DNA of 64,000 nt, taken from positions 124,001-188,000 of the forward strand of contig JAPDRN010000023.1 of the NCBI GenBank assembly GCA_030247855.1, given 5' to 3'. Shown in pieces: positions 33,175-45,819 of this stretch. The notes below the pieces were generated by a model. The model saw only the letters and a list, made by a program, of their open reading frames with translations. It had not been told where the DNA came from and searched no databases. Source of the DNA: Knufia peltigerae. Taxonomy: Eukaryota; Ascomycota; Eurotiomycetes; Chaetothyriales; Trichomeriaceae. The position numbers were made by a program, and so were the translations under genes. How positions within the stretch are numbered: position 1 is the stretch's first letter; each line of letters starts with the position of its first letter.

Positions 33175-36100
33175 CGTTCATCTGAAACACAAACGCACAC
33201 ACACAGCACGGCGTGGGACCTTGGGTCTCGTACTGTACGGAAGTTTTACAAAAATACAAAAGTTTCGAAACCGTTGGAACACAGATGGCTTTGCGACTGG
33301 AGTACACCTCCGTATAGGTCGCTTCGAATGATACCTAGTAGCCCGTTCGCCCTAATACAGAGTATCTGTACTCGAACTCCGTACCAGCAAACGCGAATGT
33401 ATTTTTTTTTCTCTTCTTCAAACCTCATCAGCGAGGGGCTTGTTTTAGGCGAGGGGGTCCCAGTAGTTCTCTTCTCTACTTTTGTGGTCGCGTACTCCGT
33501 AAGCAAAACCCCTTCCTCTTACTCCGTGCGAGCGATGGTGGTTGACAACGCTAATGTGTCAGGCTGAAACACGCTTTCCGACTCTTTTTCCTAGACAAAC
33601 ATTTTGGAGACTTCCTCGCATCGGCAAACGGAGCGGTGCCAGGCTCAAACTGGCGAGGGATCCGGGGTTGGGACAAGGATGGGCGTGGGTGGGTTTCTTC
33701 CCTTCCGCAAGGACGAGGCGACTTTTTTGCTTTGCAGAAAAAAAGAACTGCGTTTGCTTACGGGGTAGACTTGGGTTACAAAGACTAAAAGGTTGCCGCC
33801 GCATCAAACCCCGGCAACGCGACCCTTGTTTCAATCTGAAGGGGGAGGGGGAAAGGACTGATTTAATCACACTGACGAACAGAAGGAATATACAAAAAGA
33901 AGATCAAATCTTTCGCCGGGAGAGTACAAGGTAGTTCCCAACGTAACAAATACACACACACAACGCAATTACATTGTGTATGATTCATACGGAAGTACTT
34001 TGTATGGATTGGATTGTTGGAGATGCGTTTTGCCTTGAGCATCTGATGTCATTGGAGATTCTTTTCTATTTTCAACTTGCATACCAGTATTTATTTCCCC
34101 TGGCAGTTATTGAACGCCTACTCCGTACTGCTTTCTATTGTTTGCTTAGGGTCTTTACTCGGTATAGAGACTCCCCATACAACACAGAGACTAAACCACC
34201 CCTTCCCATCGAATGCTCAGCCACCTCGAGACCACAAACTAGAAAACGTAGGCTCAGCGGCTGCGGATTTGGTATAACACATCACTCGAGAACCATCTCC
34301 TAATCAAAGAACGAAAAGGGCTGTCACACCAGACGTAGCTCCGTGGAGCAGGTCGCTTGCTGTCATGACTGAGTGGATCACAAGTCTGCAAGCAGCCTCG
34401 TCCTCCAACAAGAAGAAAAAAAACACCCTTGTCCTCTACCCTACCTCGTCCGCCTTGACATGAAACATGATAGGGCTCGTTCGAGCGGGAGAGCCGTTGA
34501 ACCGCTGCACTCGGGTGCACTCCGCCTCGGCAATTGCCGACTAGTCTTCGAGCATGGTATTGTATACCCGTCCAGGTTTCAATCAGTAACCCTGGCCAGC
34601 TTCCCCATCAACGTCTTCTTGATTTGAAACGTCGGGAGAGCCGACCATTACATAAAATCCCTTCCCACCATGTCTCCGGTCCCACTCCAGTATATGTCCT
34701 CCCGGTCATGGCGAAAAGAAAATTGCCGTGGCAGGTCTGCTTGCCTTCCACTCCTGGTAGACGTGACAGTGATACTCCGTAGCATTATCGCGTACCTCGA
34801 CAGTCCTGCTGATAGACTAACCATTCGTCACACAGAGTGCGGACCGTGTGGCGCATTCGGCCCCACTGCGTGCAAGGCGGTTGCGAACGTCGTACAGCCG
34901 GCTGGCATTTGGACATCGTCCACCGCAGCAAGAAGGCAGCCAACGTATGCATGGAAACTTGAGAGGAATAGTTTTCTGTTCCGGCAACCTCAATGGCTGG
35001 AGGCAGACTCCAACTCGTCCATCGGCAAAGACCTCAAATATTGATAGAGTGAGCGAGAAGCACGATTACACAGTTAAAGGTCAATTGACGCTTGGACGAG
35101 GGGACATCGATCCCCTGTTCGCTTCGAGATGCACATGCAATGCGGACAATCTTCGGGTCGAACAATTCTTTGATAAATGTCCTTTTGTGGAAAAGTCGAT
35201 GCAGGCAGTGCGCTCTTGGTTGTTCTGTATGCGTGCTTCGACCGTAAGATCACGGAGCAAACATCAAACCCGGTTATATATTAGATTCCTCCTTGCCATC
35301 GCAAATCAGAGAAATATGGCTGCAGATCATTTTGAGCCTGGTAGACCAGGGTTGCCGCTGTCCGTGACACGACAGCTGTCATATTGGCTTCGAAACTGAG
35401 CCGTCCAACGGTGAATAAGTACAGCTCGTAAGCCGCTAGGCAAGCAGGCTGATACCGGGAAGGTACCTGGCAACAAGCAAATAGTGTTAGGAAGGTTCCA
35501 GAGGCGTTCTAGTTCGAACCAGTGTATGAGATTGCATACAGTCACCGTTGGTTTGCTGCAGCCCCGCGTAGCAGGGGGTCCAAACCACCACCTTGTCTCA
35601 TCAGCAAAAACGAGAAAAAAGCCTCCCTATGCCGCTCTTTTCTGCATTGGAAGATTTCGGGGGAGGCATCTTCGCAACTGTCCCTGATTTTCAATGTGGC
35701 TGGCGGCTTCGGTCTCCATGCATCGAGGCGACGCTTAGGGGAAAATGCGGCATCATGGATGTCGTCCGGTTTGGCCTCCAGAGGGTTCCACACAAATAGA
35801 AGACCACGAGGCGCCCTTGCTCACCGGGTGCATGCATATGTCAAACTCGCTAAGTCTGCTGTTGCATGTCATGTACGGCCAGATTTGACTTCAGGCTCAA
35901 ATGGTTGCCAGGCGATGGGCGAATCCCATCACCATTTCCCAGACGCAGCCGAATGTCCGGATTTGAAAATAGGCTTGCTCAGATGCCCAACTGAGGTGCG
36001 AGACGCGTGCAGGTAATCGTCTTGCTTGATTGTATCGCATGTGGATCGATGGTATGTTTGCTTCTCTCGTCTTCTTTTGCCCAGTGTCTGGGTCTCGGCT

Positions 36101-36236
36101 CGTGATATATAGGGATGCGCTCTAAGCAAAAGCTCACGCAAAAGTCTGTGACACTCACTCGTTGTGCTCACGAACTCGTACCATCTTGCACATACATTTC
36201 GGGCTGTTTCATCGACCTCTTTTCTTCACCGCCAGA
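33175..36236. other. Gene-poor spacer, about 3 kb
   Basis: The longest gene-free stretch except the 44-kb region. All open frames are short and overlap one another. Three exact TACTCCGTA copies lie here (33493-33501, 34119-34127, 34773-34781) with near copies at 33375 and 33520. I looked for terminal repeats, a polymerase or transposase remnant and a tRNA cloverleaf and saw none. The right end is the promoter of the gene at 36237. Confidence 0.45.
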
Positions 36237-36841
36237 ATGCCTCAAACGCAGCCTGTAGGACCGAGAGCTCCGAAGGATGACTTCATGAAGGCCCTTGGTC
36301 TCAGCACTACCGATCCACGACACGAAGGATATTATCGAGCCATGCGGGTAGGTCCAAGCGCTAAAGGAATGGGTATCCCGCTCGATAAGGGACTGATGTG
36401 CTCACAGGAAGAAGCAATTGCCGTTTACAATGGTCTGAACGCCGACCGATCAAGCCTGATAGATGAGAAGCGAGGCGACAAGTCAACCTCACCTCCATTC
36501 TTCTGGCATCATATCCGTCAAGAACGTCGCCGTCAAGCCATTATCGACACCTGGCAGCAGGCAAAGCCTGGCACCATCCAGCGCACTCTGTTCGACCAGG
36601 GAGCTACCACGGGAGAGCACGCCCCAAATTGGGTAACGCTTTGGCTGCTATACAGCGTCTTCCGGTCCAGGGACATACGCAATAATCGGAACCGACGAGC
36701 CGGTGATGGTAGTAGTGGTGGAAGTGAGTAGCCCTCGCCATGTGTCGCCTCTAGGTGCTAATTTGCCCACCAGGTCATTCATCAGGAGGTTCAGATTCGG
36801 CAATATTTGATCCGGCTAGGAATACGTATGTACGTCGCTGA
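36237..36841 (+). CDS. Hypothetical protein, 184 aa, unknown family
   Basis: Two exons, 36237-36723 and 36774-36841, join across a 50-nt intron (donor GTGAGT, acceptor CCAG). I do not recognise it. The first 60 residues contain M-K-A-L-G-L-S-T-T-D-P-R-H-E-G-Y-Y and G-P-S-A-K-G-M-G-I-P-L-D-K-G-L-M; residues 60-125 look helical and mixed-charge (E-E-A-I-A-V-Y-N-G-L; H-H-I-R-Q-E-R-R-R-Q-A-I-I-D-T-W). A hydrophobic patch W-V-T-L-W-L-L-Y-S-V-F follows near residue 131, then an Arg/Asn-rich, Gly/Ser-rich tail. There is no signal peptide. Its 3' end faces MCU at 91 bases. Sound splice sites and codon regularity argue for a real gene. Confidence 0.6.
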
Positions 36842-36932
36842 TATTACCGTAAGACTCGACGTTGGTAATATTCCCTGTATTTTGTACTAGTTAAGGCATG
36901 GGCTGGTGCTGGGCGTCAGGCAGTGATTAATG

Positions 36933-38465
36933 TTAATCGTCGTCTTCTCCCTCCTCTTTGTCGTTCTTCTTCTGACCCTTTTCCTTCTTCCGTTCTTCTC
37001 GCAGAGCGTTGCTCACTTCTTGACCATGTTCGTCTTTGACTTCATCCCATTCGACGTCATACTCGGATGCAACAGCCTTGACCTCTTTTCGGATAGCATT
37101 TGCTTCCTCGACCAATGCCTCCCACTTTTGAATGTCGAATCCTCTCATTTCATAAAGCTTGCTTTGACGCCGACTAATGGTCAGGTTCAATGCTGATCTG
37201 TATGAGACCTCACGATTATGGTACAAAAACCACATATAGCCACCGATGATGGTACTCAATCCGACAAGGTAGGTTACTGGCTCCATCTATAATACATTAG
37301 ATCCTGGTGCGTGCGGGCATTGGAAACAGCACACGGAGTTTCAGAAGGGCAGGTAAACTTACAACATCCCAGCCTAGGTCCGTCTCGAAGGTCAAACGGT
37401 ACACCACGTACCACCAACCAATCAACAAACCGCAGCCACCCATGGCTAACCTCTGACCACTCCTGTGAGCAGCCAGGTCGCATTCCTTCTTGATCGCAGC
37501 CATGTCGGCAATCTTCTTTGACGTCTTCCGCAGTCTTTGCCGCAGATAGAATGTGCGGTCATTGAAAGACGGCACAGCGACTTTGATGGTCCGAGGGCTT
37601 CCCTCGATCTCAACTTCAAACTCTTTCGCTCGTGCTGCATCTCTTATGAAGTCTCCAATCTCTGTTGAGGCACTCCACCTTACGAAATCTCCTTTGTCTT
37701 CACCCTCTCCTTCTCGGCCGGCACCACTGTAGCTCTCAACGCCCCCATCGCCTAGAGATTCGCTTCGAGGTTCTTTGTCGTCTTTCTCTTCGGATGGTAG
37801 CTTTTTCTTAGGTTTGATCTCATCACTTGTGGACTCCATCGCTCGAAATGATACTGAAGGCACTTTATTGCTCCCATCCTCCGTATTTATGGTAGGTAGT
37901 TCTGACTGGATTAGTCTTTCCAGATAGGAGAGCGGCTGTTGCGGGTGGACGAGAAGAGCCAGAGGAGCGACGTCTTTTCTATCGGAGTTTTTATCAATCG
38001 TAGTCAGTGGTAGGACGAGCTTGAGCAGTCTCGAAGGGGTTGTCAGCAATTTTCCTGCTCCGGGGTCAGTATGCAGCAGGAGGTGGCGTTTGCAGGCCAC
38101 TTGCCTTTGGTCATGGCCCCAGCAGAGCGTTGCCTCCGTACGGGAGGCTCTTGTGCTCCCTGACGATGCCATGGGGCTCGCAACTGCTTGTCCTTTCCTT
38201 CCTCTGTGACGGCATCGTCAAACTCAGATAGCGCTTCGTCGATTCCCTGCTGGTTCAGGTCTTTGGCAGTCTGTTCACCTGAAATGCACCGTTGTGAATG
38301 TTTGACGAATGTGACTCTGGCAAAATGTCTCGGCTGCCACCCCTCAACATGATATCTGCACGGCTGTCTGACCTCTAGTACAAAAGTCTTCAGTGACACC
38401 CGGGTCGAGACTTGGTGAAGGCTGCGAGTCTGCGCCAACTGCCTCACGCGGTTGGGAAGCCGCAT
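36933..38465 (-). CDS. MCU: Mitochondrial calcium uniporter pore subunit
   Basis: Three exons: 38465-38105, 38054-37363, 37286-36933; 468 residues. The first intron has a GC donor (AG/GCAAGT, 50 nt). The N-terminus is rich in Arg and hydrophobic residues, a likely mitochondrial presequence; G-K-L-L-T-T-P-S-R-L-L-K-L-V-L-P-L begins the MCU domain. Two membrane helices (about 322-340 and 355-373) flank W-D-V-M-E-P (349-354), the selectivity-filter motif usually written W-D-x-M-E-P; the acidic Asp and Glu are present. A coiled coil and a very acidic/lysine tail follow. The second intron falls exactly between the Val and Met of the filter. The product is the channel for calcium entry across the inner membrane. 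An upstream in-frame ATG at 38504 would add 13 residues. Confidence 0.92.
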
Positions 38466-39236
38466 GGCGAGTGGAGTGGCAATGTTATTGATGGGACGGC
38501 ACAATTAGCATGATGCCTGGAGGGTTTTAGGCGTAGAAATACGAGACATGTTTCGAGGGCGACGAGATTTTATGGACCAAGTCGATATTGTTGATTTCTT
38601 GCTTGAACACGACGGGGTTCTGGACGCAACGACGTCACTCGAAAACAGTTGGAGCCAGGGCCACAACCGGCATTTGGCCCTGGACTCTTCCGCCCCTTGA
38701 ACGAAGGGACAGGAACTCCATTATTATCACCCATAAAGTGACCTGACAACTTTTCCCAGAAGACCTACTGAAGTTTTTGTTCAGACCTTATTCTTGTTAT
38801 GCCAAAAGGTGATTCAATTGCTCATTTCGAATACTAAGTTCATCAGATCCGTACTCAAAGAGAGAAACTATTTTGGGTTTTGCAGTCTAGAAAAATCATC
38901 TCAACAACAAAGTCAGTCACACATCCTTCCACGCATGCTTGATCAATCTGCCCTCGTAGAGCCACCATCCGCCGCTATGCCTAGAAATCATGAAGCACAG
39001 AAACCCACACAGTTGCCTGCATACATCTCGTCTAGAAGCAGGGCATGCAATGGAAGAGGAAGTGGAGGAGTGCAAAATCTCGACGGTATGGTGAAGAAAT
39101 GGCCCTCCTCTGCAATGGTCATGGTCATGGTCATGGTCTCATGAATCGTAAAATCGTTACAAAAGAAACAGCTTTTTCGAAGACATAACGATGCTTCCAG
39201 TCACCCAGGCGCAGACACCCTTACGAATTGGCCGAG
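38466..39236. other. Spacer, no supported gene
   Basis: It lies between the MCU start (minus) and the 3' end of the dsRNA-binding gene (minus). A short GGTCAT hexamer is repeated four times near 39117-39140. No gene seen. Confidence 0.45.
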
Positions 39237-39703
39237 CTAATAGCGTTGCGGTCCTCTTCTGTTGTAATGGTGCGAATCCGAGGATGAGGTGGATGAGTAT
39301 GAGCTTCTATAACTCGTGCCGGACATTCTTGCTGATTGACGAGAATCTCTCCAATCAGGGCTGCTACCGCCGCTTCTGCTGCCCGAGCTGTCGGTGTCGC
39401 CATACCGGTAGTCGGTACGGGCATCACTTCTTCTGCTGTGACGACCGGAACCCACTGGTACTGGGTTGCCCTGGATGACACCTCCGTGGGCAAAGCCTGT
39501 CGGGTACATGCCATCATTGGCAGAGAAATTCCGACAAATATTGAAAGCGATCAGGGCCGCTCCTTCTTTCGCAGAAGATTCTGATGGGTGAGAGCCAGAA
39601 GTCTGATATTCCCGGTTGTTGACTCTGACAATACATCTATAGCCAGACGGAGTGTAGGACACTTCATAAGCAGGATCGGGCCATCGACGGCGTTGACATA
39701 GAC
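39237..39703 (-). CDS. dsRNA-binding-motif protein, 5' exons unresolved
   Basis: The exon beginning at 39703 (acceptor CTTCAG) reads L-C-Q-R-R-R-W-P-D-P-A-Y-E-V, then Y-R-C-I-V-R-V-N-N-R-E-Y and S-S-A-K-E-G-A-A-L-I-A-F-N, which fits a double-stranded-RNA-binding motif (alpha-beta-beta-beta-alpha) of about 65 residues. The tail is Gly/Ser/Arg/Tyr-rich and disordered (R-S-G-G-S-S, Y-R-S-S-Y-S-S-T-S-S-S). Similar short proteins occur in many filamentous fungi with no known role. The codon at the junction is completed by one base from an upstream exon that I could not place in 39704-40130; the open frame continues upstream of 39703 to 39746, but with no ATG. Reported coordinates therefore cover the last exon only. 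Confidence 0.62.
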
Positions 39704-42009
39704 CTGAAGAGCACTGGTCAGTCTTTGTGGGGCCAATCGAAGACAAATCCGAAACAAAAATGTGATTGAATGGCTATCACATTGATCATCCCAGGAACAC
39801 TTGTGGCTCATGAATGAGGCTGAACGACCCCTGACCGCCTGGCCCAAGAGGAGCGCATCAAGAAGTCAACAAGAAGGATTTCGTCCAGGAGCCGCAGCAA
39901 CAAGGTGTCGACAGCACATGAAAGCAAGCTACGGTGGAATACACGTACTGGCCAGGTAGACGGTATGCAGCATGACTGCACCGAGTTCGCAAAGTATTGA
40001 AGCCCAAAAAGTGGTGCATCCAATTGTTGTATAGAAAGCACGACGAAAGACCAAAGGACTGGTTTGCCAGGAATAGCAGGCCTTATCATTGACAATATGC
40101 GTCCACAACGGTGTGCCCAAGTGCACACGAGATACGTGATAGACTTGTATCAGGCGAGTAATCTCAGATACAGAGACAATAACATCGATATAGCTGGAAA
40201 TTTTTACAGGCGAAGCACGGCGGTTGTGCCCACATATTTCATGGCTTCATCGCGGAATCCTGCGATGCCAGCGCAGCAAATGCGAGACAGGCGGCAATTG
40301 CGTGGGGCATGGCGAGAGCATCCCACTGTGGCCAAAATACTTCTGACGAGCGGCTAGGTATTGGTCGATCTGCGGATGCTGAACGGGTTTGCTCGTTTTC
40401 ATCGTAATAATGTCATTGATGTGTTGGCATCCATTTCAGCCAGTACCGGACTGAAAAAGTCGGGACCGTTCTTAGCATTTTGCCTATGTCTGGAGGCTTG
40501 TGCAGATCTACTGGACGCCTGTGATTGGCAACCGTATCTTCCTCGGGTTCCCCGCGCAAAGCGTCCACGGTTGAAGAATGGCTCAGCGTCATCATTTTGG
40601 TCGAAGACCCATGCCGGGATTTTGAGTTGAGTCGTTGCTGACGTGCACGACCGGTGAAGCTTGTCCAGAAACGTGTTCTGTACAGCTATCACAGCGTTGA
40701 AGACAAACCGAAGAGGCAACATGTCACTGCCAACCCAAAACTCCCCCTCTCACCTGGCAAATGCCATGCAGAGACACCTGGCAGGTGGAGAATGGGTGCG
40801 TATCATGCTGCAGGTTCGGCTGGCCGAAGATTCCTCGTCTTGGAGAGTTTTGGCCTGAAGAATGTCGTATGTTCCGATACGCCGCAGGCTAGACGCGAGG
40901 GGGAAAGATGCAACTCCGACTGCATGGTGTTGGCCCGGAAGTAGCATTGGTCAAGGGCCCAGAGAAGATTCTTGCGCAATTCGTCTCGGCTGACTACTAA
41001 CCAGGCAATGAATTCTGAACCCATTGGAAACAGCGGCTTCTTCGGGCGGCGGTAGCGAACACGCGATGCGCTGCAACACATGGTCGGAAATCCTGACTGG
41101 AAGACCAAGCCAACAGGCGAAGGAATGTCCAAAGGTGGGCCTGGCCATCCACTGCAATTGCAGACTTTCTATGCATGAATGTGCTGTCAAATAATCGGTT
41201 GACAGGCATGGCGAGATCTTGTTGGGCCGAGCTGCATCGAATCATGGCTTACCCTCGCCTCGATGCTTCATCCACGGTAGAGTGATTGATCCTGCCTCCA
41301 ATGCTCTGTATAGTTGATCCTCAAATCGAAGAACGACCACTGCCGTGATAGGAACCATGGAAAACAATCGGCCAGCATTGTGATCTCCGAGGTGCACATA
41401 ACGGTCTAGATCCACGGAAGAGGGTAGTAGCAGAAAGCGGATGGTCTGGGCCCAACTTGGACGCACATGTTCTAACCCGAGAGACAGTGGCAATTAGGGC
41501 GGGAAACTTGTTGACTTGTGGGCTTGGGCCAGAGTTTTCGAAATAACGAGAGGTCTACTCTTCTCGCATGCAGGGCAAATTTTGCAACGGCGGTACCTCT
41601 GGCTGCATTAGAATCCCCACTTAGAGAGTATGAGCCGCTGCAAGCTCGGTCCGATTGATTCTCGAGCAGCAGTGGTAAGGCAGTAGTGCTTCAACAACGA
41701 TGAGAACGAGTGGCAAGACAGCTGCATACATGCAGACGCCTCACATAGGTGCCCTTCCCAGATTAAAAAGGTAGGAGCAGCTGGCTTGAAAGGGGGATGC
41801 GAGAAATGCTCGATCGAGGCAGTATTGAAGGCTTGGGATATCTATTTCCTGCCGAACGACAGTTCGTCCAACAAGTTATCAACACTGCGCTTGAACGACC
41901 TCATGATCACTACAAATCCAAGACTAAGCAAATGTCAAATCGTTGATGCATTCCACCAGGACCAGAAGCCCGCCCGAGCATGACAGTTGTACCACGCCAG
42001 CTCCTTATC
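39704..42009. other. Spacer with the missing 5' exons of the dsRNA-binding gene
   Basis: The left few hundred bases should hold the start of the dsRNA-binding gene. The remainder, about 1.9 kb to the end of RAM1, contains only short frames on both strands (longest near 40400-40720 and 40800-41490) with no domain I know. No repeat boundaries seen. Confidence 0.4.
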
Positions 42010-43513
42010 TCATCGTGCAGGCTCAAGAGGTCTGGCAGCTGCCCAAGTGCGCATCTTGAGGGCACGATCATGTGGTATCACGAAGACAGGGTTGAGACTT
42101 CTGACCTGAGCACCCGTCTCGAAAATGGAGGCCGGGTCACCTTCACTCCGTGTTTGCGCTCTAGCCGCTTCCCAGGTGAAGGCGGATGCAAAGGGGTCTG
42201 AACTTTCTGCGTTGGCATATGTGTGAGCGTGTTCAATGTTACTTAACCCAACCAGATTGTAGCAAGTGTGGTAAGAGTCAGGGTACCTGTAGTCGCGTCA
42301 GACCTGATTACAGTTGAATCGAGACATACTTACTTTGATGGTTTGTCTCTCAGTCCACCTTCAGGACCTTGGCAGCAGCAAAGTATGTATCTTGCGAGAC
42401 CTTCACTGCTGTAGAGGTTTTCACTCACGATTCTGCCGACGCCTTTGATGGGGTCTCGAGGGCCGTCCAAAGCTGCCTCTACCAGCGGCCAACAAGTTCC
42501 CACCCAGTGACTATAACACCCATCAACGAGCTTGTTCGTCCGACCAGCAAGGCCGCCTTCAGGAGCATATTGCCGGGCAGAGAGCCATGATAGAAGCCCG
42601 TCCATATCAAGAAAGCGACCCATGTCATGGGGCGCCCCATGAAGACACAAGCAGGCAATGGTGCAAAAAGCGTAGGCCCCATGAGCCTCACTCCCTGGTG
42701 AGCTCGCAATCCCGCCTTCGTAGGTTTGACAACGGGAGAGGTATTCGCCCAAACCATCCGTAAACAGTTCAAAGCCACCCTCACGGGCCGGCGAATCAGG
42801 CGGCAACGAAAGAGGCAGACCTAACAATGAGAGAGCAACCAAGGCGCAGTATGCTCCTCTGACATCTTCCTCACCCTCCTCGCAGATCCGGAAACCGCCA
42901 TCCTTCTCTTTCAGCCGGCCGAGCCAATGCCACATTGCTTTGCGGTCGATCAACGAGTAAGCTTCCTCCCCACCGACAAGTGCCAGGCTCAGCAGACCTG
43001 CATATGTTCCAGCTAAATGTGAGTACTGGCCAAAGCCACCCCCGAAGCCTCCGGTCGTATTTTGCATCGAATAGAATGTTTTGACGACCCTGGCAGCGGT
43101 GTTAGTTCTTGAACAGCACAAGCACACACTGCCTAAGCTTGATTAGTTGTGCTGGAAAACCAATACCTGGAACGAAACAGAGACACATCTTCTCCCAATA
43201 AATGAAGACCTAGCAGTGCCCAATATACCATCCATGGGCGGCTAGCATCGATGCCAACGAATGGAGCCGGAAGTTCGGCCAGGTTCTCTTGCAAGAACTG
43301 GATGTGCTCTTCTTTCTCCAAACTCGGCAGCCCAAATTCATTGAAGTCAAATGGACTCCGCGAGGGGTCGTCCACAGCTGTCAGCAATGGTAAACATTCA
43401 CTGATGGTCGCACTTTGGAGCATCGAGGTTTCAGTCTCTAAAGCATCCAGAAGCTTAGTCGTTTGACGAAAATATGCTGGCATAGGCTTCGAGAACAAGC
43501 CGGATGTCGCCAT
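42010..43513 (-). CDS. RAM1: Protein farnesyltransferase beta subunit
   Basis: Three exons, 43513-43167, 43089-42334 and 42286-42010, give 459 residues. Start at 43513 is chosen since the extra 32 upstream codons look untypical. It has the prenyltransferase repeats: G-G-F-G-G-G-F-G-Q-Y-S-H-L, D-V-R-G-A-Y-C-A-L, Y-E-G-G-I-A-S-S-P-G-S-E-A-H-G-A-Y-A-F-C, N-K-L-V-D-G-C-Y-S-H-W and Y-H-T-C-Y-N-L-V-G-L-S. The zinc ligands (Asp and Cys of V-D-G-C, His of Y-H-T-C) are intact, and the motif order fits the farnesyl rather than the geranylgeranyl type. With the Ram2 alpha subunit (not in the window) it farnesylates CaaX proteins such as Ras and mating pheromone in the cytosol. The third exon gives a longer tail than the yeast protein. 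Confidence 0.92.
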
Positions 43514-45819
43514 GGCAAGTAGCTTGATGCAACACACGCCAATGTTCAGAGATTCTGATGTATACCAGGGTTTAACAAGAATAGACTCATCGAAGCAAAG
43601 GGATGCCAATGGCCACGATGGAATCCTCCCTGCGTTCTTGATATTGTTCTTGGAAGTCCCAAGCCACTCAGCCTAAAAGTTAATCATTCCAGCCGTAGAT
43701 TGTTCTTTTGATAGCACTTGTGGAGTTCAAGGACAGGAACTCTTTCTCTGAGCGAACTGACTAGGGGCTCACGAAACTGTGTTCAGTGACGATTATTAGA
43801 CAAGTCTCTTACTGAGGTCGATGAAGGATTTTAGTCACACGTTGGCGACGTCCAAACGCAGCCTTGGCACACGAAGTTGCGCGTTACGAAAAGGATAGAA
43901 GAGACATACTGATCCCCTATTGTAACTCGCGGGATGCTACCCAGACACCTCAGGTGCACTGTATAGTAGGTGACTCTACGAAAGATTGGTTGTAGAACAC
44001 CAGCGTACGGATACAGCAACCCAACATATCTGTTGTATTCCGTACATGGATGAGCATTTTCACCAGGGTAGTTAATGACGCTGATTGTGATGGCACGCAC
44101 ATTGTCTCCTACTCGGCTCATCCAGTTGCCATTCCAGGATTGTCTTCGAGAAGCTTGTTCAATGCATTGCGCGGGGAGGAAGTCCTTGCAGTTGACGATA
44201 CACAACATTCTAAAGAATACGTGAACTGGTCCAGGTGCACACTCTGTCAATTCCGTGGCCTGTATCCACAACCTCCCCTTACCTTTGCATGCGAGGCATC
44301 AGTCTTCTGGCTCGAGCTATCTTTGTATCAAGGAAGTCCGCATTCTCGTAAATCCTGGTGCTCCATGCGGCCGACCGTTCCCACCCAAAGATTTGAAACT
44401 GGAAAGCGCGTGTTCTCCAGCTACACCGCCCTTTACCCAGGGCAATCCACAGGAAATCAATCCGGGGCACGTCTGCTCGACCCTTCAGCTGAAAAGACAG
44501 CTACGATACAGCTCGTGTTCGAGAATCAGGGAGGTTCTTGCAATAAATATATCTTGAACGCTTAGCAAGGACGCTTCCACAGGCACACAGCGTCCCCATC
44601 AATATTATCGGGAATGATGAGGCGAAGCACGCATGTTCTGCACCAAACATGAAGAATTGGGCTTACTTGGGTGGGTATTAGTGGCCACGCCGTCAGTGAT
44701 TACATGCATACTAAGACGTGAGCTTGTCTTTGCGGGTGCCCAATGGCAGGGACACATGAAACCCATTTCCCACGATATGACTCGTTCTGAGTTGCCCACA
44801 CTGCAGGAGACCAACAGCTCCTCTGCAACCATGTCGACTGAAATTTGTCCGCTGTACGAGTCTGTGGCACCGCAAGGAGATGAAGGTAGTTCCGTGTAGA
44901 TCACTCGACAGGTGGCGGAGGATGACTGCTTCGTGTGAGAGACAAGGGAGCGAGGAGCACACAAGTTCTTCTGTTCCTTGTTGCTTGGGGGCGCAGCAGA
45001 ATGATAACTGTATTTCATGATCCCTATTATGGAGAGAGAGTCCCTTTCGTTTACTGTTCAATTTTGAAGGCTCACTGATCCTTGGTCCCTGTTGCTCTCC
45101 TCGTTTGCGTACATCGTTGACCCCCCAAGAATCAAAAACCCTTTGTGTGGGCAGACGGAGGCCGAATGAACCACTGGATCTGCACGGAAATCGGCGCCAA
45201 GGAGAACGGGTTGTCTGAGGAGCTCTGCGACGAAATATTCGTGCTCGTACGGGATACTGGTAACAGTTTGTCTGGCGACGTCCGGCCATCGACATTTTCT
45301 GGGCTGGTGCTGGGTCAACTGAGGCCCATTGAGGCCCGTCAAGCCCTGGGCCTAGAGCCTAGCGCCTGTCGCCATCACCCAACATCGCTACCCTATCACC
45401 TATCACCAACGTGCCGCAGACACGGCTGTGCCCACCTGGCTGGCCGTCCAGTCATCAAGCAGCAACTGGACTACTCTCTGGCGGTCTGACCATTCACCTG
45501 TCGACGTCGGGGGCCATCGGTGTAGGTGGCGTCTCCTCCTCCCACTTTCAAGTCCCCGCCAATTCGACCATCTCCATCACTTGCATGCACCGCTCACCGC
45601 CTCTTTGCTCCTTCAACCCGCCTCAACCCAGAGGCTCATCCTCCACTGTGTTGGCCTCGAGGCGGTCACTTTCTGTATCTCTCGTCCTCGCTGTCTCTCT
45701 CGACATCCTCTCACGGTCACATTTCCACCTTTCCTGCTTCACGAGGCCGGCAGGAACGATCGAGACCATCTCCCGAACCACCATTAATCCAAGGCTGACC
45801 GTCTGACAAATCCTGCAAT
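43514..45819. promoter_or_regulatory. Divergent 2.3-kb upstream region
   Basis: It separates the starts of RAM1 (minus) and the Zn2Cys6 regulator (plus). Long leaders are usual for fungal regulators, so a good part may be 5' untranslated sequence. Frames of 137-194 codons on the minus strand (44605-45295) have no domain, no splice support and overlap in all three frames. No RNA gene seen. Confidence 0.4.

Noticed and set aside
33542..33934. A 130-codon plus-strand frame in the gene-poor stretch
   Set aside because: Composition is like translated non-coding DNA and an equally long antisense frame exists.
35500..35520. TAGTTCGAACCAG, resembling a tRNA T-loop
   Set aside because: The stem does not pair and no matching D-arm, anticodon arm or acceptor stem is present upstream.
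40399..41493. Several 60-110 codon minus-strand frames after the dsRNA-binding gene
   Set aside because: No recognisable motif, no compatible splice sites joining them, and competing frames on the other strand.
44605..45295. Overlapping minus-strand frames of 137 and 194 codons
   Set aside because: Both frames overlap each other in different registers, with no domain and no splice signals linking them; treated as upstream region of the regulator gene.
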